64,000 bases of DNA from Streptomyces specialis (GTDB lineage: Bacteria; Actinomycetota; Actinomycetes; Streptomycetales; Streptomycetaceae): assembly GCF_001493375.1 (NCBI RefSeq), contig NZ_LN929894.1:238513-302512 (forward strand), written 5' to 3'. Of this stretch, positions 20,072-27,890 are shown piece by piece. The stretch's first letter is position 1. Each line of letters begins with the position of its first letter. A model generated the notes under the pieces. It was not told where the DNA came from and searched no databases. It worked only from the letters and a program-made list of their open reading frames with translations. A program made the position numbers and the translations under genes.

Positions 20072-20974
20072 ATGCAGCTCCAGCAGCTCCGTTACTTCAC
20101 GGCCGTCGCGGAGACCCTGCACTTCACGCGGGCCGCGCACCGCGAGCACGTCGCGCAGCCGTCGCTCTCTCAGCAGATCCGCGCGCTGGAACGGGAGCTG
20201 GGGGCCGAGCTGTTCCACCGGGCGCGCGGGCACATCTCGCTGACCGACGCGGGCGCGGCGCTGCTGCCGCTGGCCCGCCGCATCCTCGCCGACACCGAGA
20301 CCGCGCGCCGCGAGGTGCAGGAGGTGGCGCGGTTGCGGCGCGGGCGGGTGCGGCTGGGGGCGACGCCGAGCCTGTGCGCCAGCCTGGTGCCCGGGGTGCT
20401 GCGGGCGTTCCGCGACGCCTATCCGGGCGTCGAGCTGTTCGTGCACGAGGACGGCTCGCAGGACCTGGTACGGATTCTGGCCGCCGGGGAGCTGGACCTC
20501 GCGCTGATCATCACCCCGCTGCCGGGCCAGGCCCCGGCGCTGGCCACGCGGGAGCTGCTGCGCGAGGACCTGGTGGTGATCTCGTCCCCGGCCGCTCCGG
20601 CACCGGTGACGGGCCGGCGCATCCGGGTGGCGGATCTGCGGGACCGGCCGCTGGTGATGTTCCGGCACGGGTACGACCTGCGGGAGCTGACCCTCGCGGC
20701 GTGCCACGGGGCGGGCTTCGAGCCGTCGTTCAGCGTGGAGGGCGGCGAGATGGACGCGGTCCTCGGCTTCGTGCGGGCCGGTCTGGGGGTGGCCGTGGTG
20801 CCGAGCATGGTCGCCGAGCGGTCCGGACTGCGGGCGACGCCGTTCGTCCCGCCGGGGCTGCACCGGACGATCTCGGTGGCGCACCGCAGTGACGTCTCCC
20901 CGCCGCGCGCGGCGCGCGAGTTGCAGCGGATCCTGCTGACGCACCGGCGCGGCCCGCTCTCCGGACCGGCCTGA
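20072..20974 (+). CDS. LysR-family transcriptional regulator
   Basis: 300 aa. N-terminal winged helix-turn-helix (residues 1-60: LQQLRYFTAVAETLHFTRAA, QPSLSQQIRALERELGAELF), then a substrate-binding domain starting near residue 90. The ATG at 20072 has AAGGGG 6 nt upstream. It is divergent from sdhCAB with a perfect LysR-type dyad in between, so it is a likely regulator of succinate dehydrogenase and of itself (inference). The co-inducer is unknown. Confidence 0.93.
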   Translation: MQLQQLRYFTAVAETLHFTRAAHREHVAQPSLSQQIRALERELGAELFHRARGHISLTDAGAALLPLARRILADTETARREVQEVARLRRGRVRLGATPSLCASLVPGVLRAFRDAYPGVELFVHEDGSQDLVRILAAGELDLALIITPLPGQAPALATRELLREDLVVISSPAAPAPVTGRRIRVADLRDRPLVMFRHGYDLRELTLAACHGAGFEPSFSVEGGEMDAVLGFVRAGLGVAVVPSMVAERSGLRATPFVPPGLHRTISVAHRSDVSPPRAARELQRILLTHRRGPLSGPA

Positions 20975-20988
20975 CCGGGGCCGCCGCC

Positions 20989-22725
20989 TCAGCCGTCGAG
21001 CCGGACGATGCCGAGACCGACGTCCGCCAGCAGGCCGGGGATGTCCCGGACGGCCTGCCGGTCCTTCTCCCGCGCGTCCTCCGCGAGGCGTTCCCAGGGG
21101 ACGAGGTCGGGGTGGCGCCTGGCCGCGCCGTCGCGCCGCTCGCCGTGGGTCCAGCCGGCGGCGACGCGCTCCGCCGTCCACCGCCGGTGCTCGTGCTCGG
21201 ACAGCCGCTCGATCTCGGCCTCGCGGTACTGGAAGGCCGCCGTGGTCTCGTCCCGCAGCGCCAGGGAGCAGCCGATCGTCCGCAGCTTCGCGCCGATGTC
21301 CCGGGCCTGGCGCCGGTTGGCCTCCTTGAGGACGGGCGACAGCTCGTGCCACGGCACGGTGGAGGGGGTGCCGGCCGGGTCCCCGCCCTCGGCGGCGCGG
21401 GCGCGGACATACCGTTCGTGGAGGGCGCGGGCGACGATCTCGGTCAGGTCCTCGTCGATCACCCCCGGATCGTGGGCGAGGTCGGCGACACCGGCCATGT
21501 GCAGGCGTTCACCGACGGCGTCCAGGAGCCGGCCGCCGTCCGCCGCGTTCCCGAACGCCTCGCCCACGCCGTCGAGCCCGTCGAGACGCACCACCACCGA
21601 GCGCCGTCCGCCGTGCCACAGGCGGGTGGTGGTGAGGGCGGTCCGCAGCGCCGCCTCGTTGTCCTCCTGGCAGATGTAGACCCGGTCGGGCGGCGGCTGC
21701 CCCCGGTCGGCCCGTTCCCGCAGCAGCCGCGCCAGGTCGCCGTCGTGGACGGTGAGCGCGCAGGTGTCCGCGAGGAAGGCGTAGCGCGCGGTCAGGTCCC
21801 GCAGCACGCCGCGCGCGTCCGGGTCGAGGACGGTCAGCCGGATCCGGCGGGCGGGGGGGCCGCCGGCCGCCCGCCACTGCCGCGCCGTCTCGACGAGAAC
21901 GCCCCGGCCGAACGCGGTGAGTCCCGAGACGACCACGTCGGGGGAGGACACCCCCTCGGGGACGGGCCGGTGGTGGCGCAGCAGCACCCGGGCGGCCAGC
22001 TCGTCGGGGCTGAAGAAGTCGACCGCCGGGCCGGGGGCGGCGGCCTGGCTCCACCGGCGGGCGCGGAAGGCCATGCACAGGTCGGGGTCGTTGACGCGGA
22101 CGAAGACCCGCAGGTCCGCCGGGGACCGGTGTCGGGCCCGGGTGGCGGCGAGGGCGACGGCGATGTTCCGCGCGCTGTCCTGGCCGCACACGTACAGGGT
22201 GGACGCGCCCTCGATCCCGGCCGCCCGCAGGGAGCGCGCGTCCTGGGGGTCGCCGCGCACGGTCGTCAGCCCGGCGTCCGCCGCCTGGGGCCGCTGCCCG
22301 ACGCGGACGACGCGCAGGCCCCGGGCGCGGAGGCGGTCGGCCAGGATCAGGCTCGCGGCGTCGTCCCCGCACACGATGGCGTGCCGGGACAGGCGCCGGG
22401 TCCGCACCCTGCGCCACTCGGCCGCGAACAGCAGCCGGCCCGCCTCGAAGAGCGCGTAGACGGTGACGGCGGGCGCGGCGAACATCGCGACCCGGAGGGT
22501 CCAGGGGACGGGCTCCCGCCCTTCGAGCGGCGTGGAGCTGAGCACGAACAACTGGAGGTCGTAGTAGAGGATGTCGAACGGCCCGTGCTGGAACGCGGTC
22601 CGGCCGTCCAGATGGGTGCTCAGGCCCGCGTAGCCGAGGACCAGGGCCAGGACGGTCAGGGCGCCGAAGCAGAGCCGGGCCGCGGTGAGCACGTACGCGG
22701 GCCGGTCGTCGCCGTCGTCACCCAC
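20989..22725 (-). CDS. TrkA-N (RCK)-like protein with C-terminal RyR domain
   Basis: About 578 aa. Two hydrophobic segments near the N-terminus (about 12-33 and 75-100) flank FDILYYDLQLFVL, a layout like a two-helix ion channel. Then a Rossmann-like RCK/TrkA-N region starts at RHAIVCGDDAASLILADRL, with a second such half around VVVSGLTAFGRGVLVE. The C-terminus has the RyR signature EHRRWTAERVAAGWTHGERR. Such proteins are thought to be nucleotide- or ligand-gated potassium channels or sensors (family knowledge). A GTG at 22755 would add ten residues. Confidence 0.82.
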   Translation of the reverse strand: MGDDGDDRPAYVLTAARLCFGALTVLALVLGYAGLSTHLDGRTAFQHGPFDILYYDLQLFVLSSTPLEGREPVPWTLRVAMFAAPAVTVYALFEAGRLLFAAEWRRVRTRRLSRHAIVCGDDAASLILADRLRARGLRVVRVGQRPQAADAGLTTVRGDPQDARSLRAAGIEGASTLYVCGQDSARNIAVALAATRARHRSPADLRVFVRVNDPDLCMAFRARRWSQAAAPGPAVDFFSPDELAARVLLRHHRPVPEGVSSPDVVVSGLTAFGRGVLVETARQWRAAGGPPARRIRLTVLDPDARGVLRDLTARYAFLADTCALTVHDGDLARLLRERADRGQPPPDRVYICQEDNEAALRTALTTTRLWHGGRRSVVVRLDGLDGVGEAFGNAADGGRLLDAVGERLHMAGVADLAHDPGVIDEDLTEIVARALHERYVRARAAEGGDPAGTPSTVPWHELSPVLKEANRRQARDIGAKLRTIGCSLALRDETTAAFQYREAEIERLSEHEHRRWTAERVAAGWTHGERRDGAARRHPDLVPWERLAEDAREKDRQAVRDIPGLLADVGLGIVRLDG

Positions 22726-22957
22726 CGGTGGAGAACTCCGGGGAGGTGGCGGCACCGGCCGGGCCCGTGGTCAACTCCCCGGCGGGGGCGAGTGGTCGGG
22801 GCGTGGCGCTGATGCCGTCGGGGGCGGCCGTGACGCGGTCCATGGTGCCGTACGGTGCCACACCCGCTCCGGTCCGGGCGAGCCCGCCCGTTGCCCTGGC
22901 GCGGTCGGCGTTGCGATCATGCCGTTGGTCCGCCACCCCTGACCGCTGGAGAACGGC

Positions 22958-23686
22958 ATGAGGCACCTGGGCATCCTCGGACACAGCACGGAGGGCGCGG
23001 CGCTCTGCTTCCGGGCGTTCTGCCAGGAGGGGTTCCGGCGCCTGGGGCCCGACGAGCACCCGGACGTGACGCTCGACGTCATCGCGCTGGCTCGCAGCAT
23101 GCCCGGCTGGGAGGCGGGCGATCACGCGTCGGTGCGGGACATCCTGGCCGTGAGCGTGGAGCGGCTCGCGCGGGCGGGGGCCGCTTTCTTCGTCTGCCCG
23201 GACAACACCGCGCACCTGGCGCTGGAGCTGCCGGGCACCCAACTGCCGCTGCCGGGCCTGCACATCGCGGAGGTGGTGGCCGGGCAGGCGGCAAGTGAGG
23301 GGCGGAAGCGGGTCGGTGTGCTCGGCACCCGCTACACGATGGAGGGCCCGGTGTACCCCCGGGCGCTGGCGGCCCGGGGCATCACGGCCGAACTGCCGCC
23401 CCCGGCCGACCGGGCGATCGTCCACCGGATCATCTTCGAGGAGTTGCTGAACGGTGTGCTCCGGGAGGAGTCGCGCCGGGAGTACGCGCGGATCATCGGG
23501 GACCTGGCGGAGCGCGGCTGCGACGCGGTGGCGCTGGTCTGCACGGAGATACCGCTGCTGGTGACGCCCGGCGTCTCGCCGCTGCCGACGCTGGACTCCA
23601 CCCGTCTGCTGGCCCGCGCGGCGTTCGACGTGGCGGTCGGCGAGCGGCCGTTCCCCGTCTGGCGGGGCGGCCCGGTCACGGGGTGA
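22958..23686 (+). CDS. Aspartate/glutamate racemase family protein
   Basis: 242 aa. The two catalytic cysteines of the racemase fold appear in FFVCPDNTAHLAL (about residue 75) and ALVCTEIPLLV (about 190). The start MRHLGILGHSTEGAALCF and TRYTMEGPVYP are typical of YgeA-like amino-acid racemases. GGAG precedes the ATG by 8 nt. It stands alone, divergent from the RyR gene. The substrate amino acid is not determinable. Confidence 0.88.
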   Translation: MRHLGILGHSTEGAALCFRAFCQEGFRRLGPDEHPDVTLDVIALARSMPGWEAGDHASVRDILAVSVERLARAGAAFFVCPDNTAHLALELPGTQLPLPGLHIAEVVAGQAASEGRKRVGVLGTRYTMEGPVYPRALAARGITAELPPPADRAIVHRIIFEELLNGVLREESRREYARIIGDLAERGCDAVALVCTEIPLLVTPGVSPLPTLDSTRLLARAAFDVAVGERPFPVWRGGPVTG

Positions 23687-23704
23687 GCGTCGCGCGGCCG
23701 GGCG

Positions 23705-24229
23705 TCAGGTGCTGCCGACCGGGTCGGGGTCGAGGCGGGCCAGGAGCTGGGCGCGGTGCAGGTCGGCGACGGACGCCGTCAGATCGGGGTGGCGCATCAG
23801 GGTCGCGGCCTGCCGGTCGCGTTCGGCCGGGAAGGTCAGGCGGCGGAACTCGATCGGCATCTCGGCGGCGTGCTCCCCGGCGGTCACCGCCGCCACGGCC
23901 TGCTCGGCCAGGGCGGGCGAGCTGAGCAGGCACGCGGCCCAGCTCGCCACGGCCTCGTCCACCCAGGAACGCCACGCGACCTCGTCACCCTCGGGGAGCA
24001 CGGTGTCCGCGCCGACGACCCAGTCCAGCCGGGCCGAGCCGCCCGGGCCCGCCATCGCGACGAGCGCGGCGTCCACCGGCGTCGGGTACCGCAGCCAGGC
24101 CGCGACGGTCACCGCCTGGCGGGCCTGGACCTCGGCGAGCACCTCGCTCAGGGCGCCGTCGGCGGCCGGGTAGGCGCGCAGCAGCCACTGCGTGGTGGCG
24201 GCTATGACGGGGGACAGATCGGCGCACAC
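23705..24229 (-). CDS. Hypothetical protein (174 aa)
   Basis: An Ala-rich soluble protein with no membrane segment. Helical composition (LSPVIAATTQWLLRAYPAADG at the start, then SEVLAEVQARQAVTVAAWLR) and a few Trp residues in the middle (LDWVVGAD, VAWRSWVDEAVASWAACLL). No motif I recognise. The GTG at 24229 lacks a strong ribosome-binding site. It converges on the racemase gene, 18 bp away, and is divergent from the DUF4142 gene. Codon usage matches neighbours, so it is likely real. Confidence 0.65.
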   Translation of the reverse strand: MCADLSPVIAATTQWLLRAYPAADGALSEVLAEVQARQAVTVAAWLRYPTPVDAALVAMAGPGGSARLDWVVGADTVLPEGDEVAWRSWVDEAVASWAACLLSSPALAEQAVAAVTAGEHAAEMPIEFRRLTFPAERDRQAATLMRHPDLTASVADLHRAQLLARLDPDPVGST

Positions 24230-24442
24230 GGACGTAACACCCTCCCGATCCTGCGTGCGAAACGTGGCAAGCGTACTCCCGGGTTCCGGAAAACGGGATG
24301 ACGGACGTCACGTTCCGTTGCCCTTTCCGGTCGGCTTTCGTCAGCCTTTCGGCCTAGTCCGAGGTGCGACACGCCCGGCGGTCACGCACGGTAGCGGCTG
24401 GGACGCGCATCGCGTCCCGGACCTCAGAAACGGAGTGCCACC

Positions 24443-25345
24443 GTGATACCTGCCCGACTGGCCGCGAGTTCGCTGGCCGCCCTCTTCCTCGTCGGCGCCT
24501 CGGCCGGCCTCGCCCGCGCGGACGGAACGGACTCCGGGATTTCCCCGGCGGACGCGACGTTCCTCAAGAGCGCCCACCAGGGCAACCTGGCCGAGATCGC
24601 CGCCGGCACCGACGCCGGGCGGAACGCGACCACCGCGTGCGTCAAGGAAGTCGGCGCCGCCCTCGTGACCGACCACACGACGCTCGACGAGGCGGTCCCC
24701 GGCCTCGCCGACCGGCTCCCCGTGCCCCTGCCGGAGGAGCCGACGCCCGAGCAGACGAGCACCCTCGAAGAGGTGCGCGCCAGGGCGGGCACCCCCGCCT
24801 ACGACGAGGCGTGGCTGGCGGCCCAGGACGCCGCGCACCGCGAGACGCTCGCCCTGATCGACCAGGAGCTGAGCGACGGCGAGAACGCCGAGGTCAAGGC
24901 CGCGGCGAGCGCGGCGCGGCCCGTGGTGGAGGCGCATCTGGAGAGGGTGGCGGGCGGCGAGTGCCATCTCGACGCCGGTTCCGGCGCGGTGGCGGACCCC
25001 TCGCGGGTGCCCGCGGGGTTCGGCGGCCGGGCGGACGGCGCGGACGGGGGCCGGTCGGAGGCGGGCGTGGCGGCGGTGACCGGCGGCACGCTGCTGACCG
25101 GCGCCCGCGGGGGGCGGGCCCCCGGGGGGGCCCGGGGGGCGACGACCGCTTCCCCCGTCCCGCTTTTTTTCACCTCCTCGGAGCCACCACGACGGCCGAA
25201 AACTCCTTTGGCCGCCTCTTCCGGCGCGGACGGGGGCCGGTCGGAGGCGGGCGTGGCGGCGGTGACCGGCGGCACGCTGCTGACCGTCGCCGGCGCGGTG
25301 TGGCTCGCGCGGCAGCGCGAGGCGGAACCGACGGATCCCCGGTGA
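24443..25345 (+). CDS. Secreted DUF4142 protein, disturbed by an adapter-like insertion
   Basis: A signal peptide (ARLAASSLAALFLVGASAGLA) precedes a DUF4142 four-helix domain with ATFLKSAHQGNLAEIAAG and LVTDHTTLDEAVPGLAD. After about residue 190 comes a linker, VPAGFGG, and a GTLLT...AVWLARQRE transmembrane end. As given, 186 bp are duplicated or inserted (copies at 25036-25100 and 25222-25286). Removing one copy plus the adapter-like middle restores a standard tail: sorting-like motif, hydrophobic helix, positive end. GGAG lies 7 nt before the GTG. It adjoins a sortase and may be its substrate. Confidence 0.8.
   Translation: MIPARLAASSLAALFLVGASAGLARADGTDSGISPADATFLKSAHQGNLAEIAAGTDAGRNATTACVKEVGAALVTDHTTLDEAVPGLADRLPVPLPEEPTPEQTSTLEEVRARAGTPAYDEAWLAAQDAAHRETLALIDQELSDGENAEVKAAASAARPVVEAHLERVAGGECHLDAGSGAVADPSRVPAGFGGRADGADGGRSEAGVAAVTGGTLLTGARGGRAPGGARGATTASPVPLFFTSSEPPRRPKTPLAASSGADGGRSEAGVAAVTGGTLLTVAGAVWLARQREAEPTDPR
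25036..25286 (+). repeat. 65-bp direct repeat flanking an abnormal insert
   Basis: Positions 25036-25100 and 25222-25286 are identical over 65 bp. The offset is 186 bp, a multiple of three, so the frame stays open. Exact identity with abnormal sequence between the copies suggests an assembly artefact more than a biological duplication. Confidence 0.85.
25101..25221. other. Probable adapter-derived assembly insert in the DUF4142 gene
   Basis: Runs of G and C, a run of seven or more T, then a stretch (about 25168-25195) resembling the reverse complement of the Nextera read-2 adapter with errors (CACCTCCTCGGAGCCACC). After it comes sequence resembling the P7 flow-cell primer in degraded form. 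The similarity is imperfect, so confidence is moderate. It sits exactly between two identical 65-bp copies. Confidence 0.6.
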
Positions 25346-25352
25346 CGGCGCG

Positions 25353-25970
25353 GTGCCGCGCGGACGCCCGCGGGGACGCCGCCCCGCCGCGGTCCTGACG
25401 TCGTGCGGGGTCTGCGCGGCACTCGCCGGTTCGCTGCTGCTGTGGGCCGAGCCGGCCCGGCTCGCGGACGCGGGGGCGCTGCCGGGGCTCGTCCCGGACC
25501 GTGCCGGGGCGCAGCCCGCCGCGCTCCCCCCGTCGCCGCCTCAGCTCCTCACCCTGCCCGGCCGGTCGCGGACCCCGGTGGTGCCCGTGGCGGCCGGGGC
25601 GGACGGGGCGCTGCGCCTGCCCGAGGCGCCGGACGAACTCGGCTGGTGGTCGCTCGGCGCCCAGCCGGGCGCCCCGCGCGGCACGGTGCTCATCGCCGGT
25701 CATGTGGACACGGCGGACGGCGGGCCCGGGGCGTTCGCCGCGCTCGCGGACGTCCCGGTCGCGGACCGGGGCGGGGTCACCACGGCGGACGGGCGGCGGC
25801 ACGGGTACCGGATCCCCGCGCGCCGCGTGTACGACGGGGACGCCCTGCCCGCCGACCTGTTCACCACGACGGGCCCCGCCCGGCTCGCGCTCGTCACGTG
25901 CGCGGGCCCGTACGACGACCGGGCCGGCCGTTACGAGCAGAACCTCGTCCTCTACGGGCAACCCGTCTAG
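25353..25970 (+). CDS. Class F (or E)-type sortase
   Basis: 205 aa transpeptidase with an N-terminal membrane anchor (about residues 10-29) facing outside. The catalytic set is visible: His in GTVLIAGHVDTADGG, Cys in LALVTCAGPYD, and Arg in GRYEQNLVLYG. The size and GHVD motif fit actinobacterial class F or E sortases. The GTG at 25353 is 7 bp after the DUF4142 stop, so the two are likely co-transcribed and may be enzyme and substrate. Confidence 0.85.
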   Translation: MPRGRPRGRRPAAVLTSCGVCAALAGSLLLWAEPARLADAGALPGLVPDRAGAQPAALPPSPPQLLTLPGRSRTPVVPVAAGADGALRLPEAPDELGWWSLGAQPGAPRGTVLIAGHVDTADGGPGAFAALADVPVADRGGVTTADGRRHGYRIPARRVYDGDALPADLFTTTGPARLALVTCAGPYDDRAGRYEQNLVLYGQPV

Positions 25971-26092
25971 CCCGCCCGCTTCCCCCGCCCGCACCGCCTG
26001 GGGCGGGGGTGGGCCATGTTTCCGCCGCGCACGGCCGGTTACCCGGTGGTGCACGGCCATCACCGCGAAGTGCTAGGGAAAGGCAGGGAGTC

Positions 26093-26656
26093 ATGGGTCA
26101 CGAGGGAGACATCATCCGGGAACTGGTCACCGATCACGGCGAGGTCGAGGAGATGTTCCGTGAGATCGAGCGCCTGCCGCGGGGCGAGAAGCGGCGGAAG
26201 CTGCTGGCGGATCAGGTGACCATCGAGCTGATCCGGCACTCGATCGCGGAAGAGGTGCACCTGTACCCGGCCGTCCGCGAGCACCTCACGGACGGCGACC
26301 GCATCGCGGACAAGGAGATCGACGACCACGCGACCGCCGAGCAGATCATGAAGGAGCTGGAGGGCCACGACGCGGACGATCCCGAATTCGACCGGCTGAT
26401 CGACCAGTTGATGATGGAGATCCGCAGCCACATCCAGGACGAGGAGGACAACCTCTTCCCGGCGCTGCGACTGTCGTGCCCGGAGGAGGAGTTGGAGCGG
26501 CTCGGTGACAAGGCGCGGCACACCAAGAAGACGGCGCCGACCCGCCCGCACCCCGCCGCCCCCGACAAGCCGCCGTTCAACAAGCTGCTCGCGCCCGGCA
26601 CCGGCCTCGTGGACCGCGCCCGCGACGCCCTCTCGGGACGCGGCAAGGAGCAGTAG
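26093..26656 (+). CDS. Hemerythrin HHE-domain protein
   Basis: 187 aa. Iron ligands of the HHE four-helix bundle are visible: LVTDHGEVEEMF, IRHSIAEEVHLYP, DDHATAEQIM and IRSHIQDEEDNLFP. A basic, Pro-rich tail (about residues 140-187) has no known domain. The ATG follows AGGGAG closely. Hemerythrins bind O2, NO or reactive oxygen; a redox or stress role is inferred. A 15-bp hairpin lies just after the gene. Confidence 0.92.
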   Translation: MGHEGDIIRELVTDHGEVEEMFREIERLPRGEKRRKLLADQVTIELIRHSIAEEVHLYPAVREHLTDGDRIADKEIDDHATAEQIMKELEGHDADDPEFDRLIDQLMMEIRSHIQDEEDNLFPALRLSCPEEELERLGDKARHTKKTAPTRPHPAAPDKPPFNKLLAPGTGLVDRARDALSGRGKEQ

Positions 26657-26671
26657 CGGGAAGGGCCGGCC

Positions 26672-26707
26672 AGGAGCGGGCCGCCGCCGCGCCGGCGGCC
26701 CGCTCCT
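26672..26707 (+). terminator. Hairpin terminator after the hemerythrin gene
   Basis: A perfect 15-bp GC-rich stem (26672-26686 with 26693-26707) and a 6-nt loop, starting 15 bp after the stop codon. It could also serve the converging NUDIX operon. Confidence 0.85.
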
Positions 26708-26757
26708 CGCCGGCGGGACGGCCGGGGGCCCAGGGGCCGGGGGAGTGTTTGCTGGCC

Positions 26758-26790
26758 GTCGCGGGGGCTCGGAGATGTGTATAAGAAGCA
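26758..26790. other. Nextera read-2 adapter remnant in the assembly
   Basis: The bases read GGCTCGGAGATGTGTATAAG (20 nt, 26766-26785) inside a stretch that matches the Illumina Nextera read-2 adapter at 27 of the first 29 positions. It ends 3 bp before the NUDIX stop codon on the minus strand. Such a match is not expected in a GC-rich genome and is best explained by untrimmed adapter at a contig join. Confidence 0.9.
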
Positions 26791-26793
26791 AGT

Positions 26794-27309
26794 TCAGTCG
26801 GGGGCGGTGACGCCGAGGGCGCGGGCGACGACCACGTGCACCAACTGGTCGTGGGGCGCGCGGTTCTCCGTCAGCCGGTCCAGGTCACCGGGGCCGAACC
26901 ACCCGAAGCGCGGGTGCTTGGCCCATTCCAGGTCGGGGCGGTCGAGGTCGCCGTCCACCTCGACCACGTAGTCCGCCTCGTGCCGCACCCCGAGGCCGTC
27001 GTCGCCCCGCCACGTGATCACGCCGAGGAACCGGCGCACCCGGCACACGCGCCCGGCCGGTCTCCTCGGCGACCTCGCGGACCAGGCAGCCGAGCGGGCT
27101 CTCGCCCGGCTCGACATGGCCGCCCACCAGATCCCAGCAGTCCGGGAAGGCCGCCGGCCCAGGGCGCGGTACTGGGCGAACGCCTCGCCGCGCGCGTCGA
27201 GGATCACCGCGCCCACGACCCACGTCCGGCCGGGGTCCACGGCGGGGAACTCCACGCCCGCGTCCACCGTGACCCGGCCCGTGACCCCGCCGGGGTTCTC
27301 CTCCGTCAC
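26794..27309 (-). CDS. NUDIX hydrolase with a pair of compensating frameshifts
   Basis: The N-terminus (RTWVVGAVILDARGEAF) and C-terminus (DYVVEVDGDLDRPDLEW, FGWFGPGDLDRL) are in one frame. The Nudix box itself (GGHVEPGESPLGCLVREVAEE) is read only in another frame, between about 27055 and 27155. One base seems missing near 27150-27160 and one extra near 27051-27066, both in GC runs. A true pseudogene is possible, but adjacent adapter sequence makes sequencing or assembly error likelier. The GTG at 27309 overlaps the HxlR stop (GTGA). The intact enzyme would hydrolyse nucleoside-diphosphate derivatives. Confidence 0.75.
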   Translation of the reverse strand: MTEENPGGVTGRVTVDAGVEFPAVDPGRTWVVGAVILDARGEAFAQYRALGRRPSRTAGIWWAAMSSRARARSAAWSARSPRRPAGRVCRVRRFLGVITWRGDDGLGVRHEADYVVEVDGDLDRPDLEWAKHPRFGWFGPGDLDRLTENRAPHDQLVHVVVARALGVTAPD

Positions 27310-27743
27310 GCGGCCCACTCCGGGTCGGTGAAGTGCGGGGTCAGGCTGCCGGGCAGCACCTCGCGGCGGCACGCGCCGCACACCACGACCGGCTCCACCC
27401 GCGCGCCGCAGTCGTGCGCGAAGGTGACGGGCGGCACCTGCGTCAGGTAACGGTCGCCCCAGGCCATCAGGGTCAGCAGCACCGGCCGCAGGTCCTGGCC
27501 GGCCTGGGTCGGCCGGTACTCGAAGCGCTGGGGACGCTCGTTGTACGGGACCCGCTCCAGGACGCCCGCCTCGACCAGGCGGCGCAGCCGGGCGGCGAGG
27601 ACGTCGCGCGGGGCGCCGACGTTGCGCGCGATGGCGTCGAACCGGCGGACGCCGAAGAAGATCTCCCGGAGCACGAGAACGGAGTACTTCTCGCCGATCA
27701 CGCCGAGCGTGGCGGCGATCGAGCAGGGGCGCTGGGTCTTCAT
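27306..27743 (-). CDS. HxlR-family transcriptional regulator
   Basis: 145 aa winged-helix regulator: CSIAATLGVIGEKYSVLVLREIFFGVRRFDAI, APRDVLAARLRRLVEAGVL and YRPTQAGQDLRPVLLTLMAWGD are the family hallmarks. A C-terminal Cys pair (VVVCGACRREVL) may bind zinc. I chose the ATG at 27743: a TACGCT box ends 7 nt before it, suggesting a leaderless mRNA; an ATG at 27788 is the alternative. It is divergent from the thiolase, with a dyad between them, and co-transcribed with the NUDIX gene. Confidence 0.9.
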   Translation of the reverse strand: MKTQRPCSIAATLGVIGEKYSVLVLREIFFGVRRFDAIARNVGAPRDVLAARLRRLVEAGVLERVPYNERPQRFEYRPTQAGQDLRPVLLTLMAWGDRYLTQVPPVTFAHDCGARVEPVVVCGACRREVLPGSLTPHFTDPEWAA

Positions 27744-27787
27744 GCGGTCCAGCGTAAGCCACCCGCCCGAGTCCGTTTGATTTTCCA

Positions 27788-27821
27788 ACCTACCCCGCTA
27801 TAGTCGTACCCGCGAGTAGGT
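27788..27821. promoter_or_regulatory. Candidate HxlR operator and -10 box upstream of the thiolase
   Basis: ACCTAC (27788-27793) and GTAGGT (27816-27821) form a 6-bp inverted repeat that encloses a TATAGT -10-like box at 27799-27804. It is in the divergent region between the HxlR gene and the thiolase. A regulator bound here would block the -10; this is inference from position. Confidence 0.5.
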
Positions 27822-27890
27822 CCAGTTTTCAAACTCGCTGGTTTCTCCGTCTCGTTGTCCCCGCTCGTCAGCCTCAAGGAGGCGACCGCC

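Noticed and set aside
25036..25286. Biological internal duplication in the DUF4142 protein
   Set aside because: Exact 65-bp identity with adapter-like sequence between copies fits an assembly artefact better.
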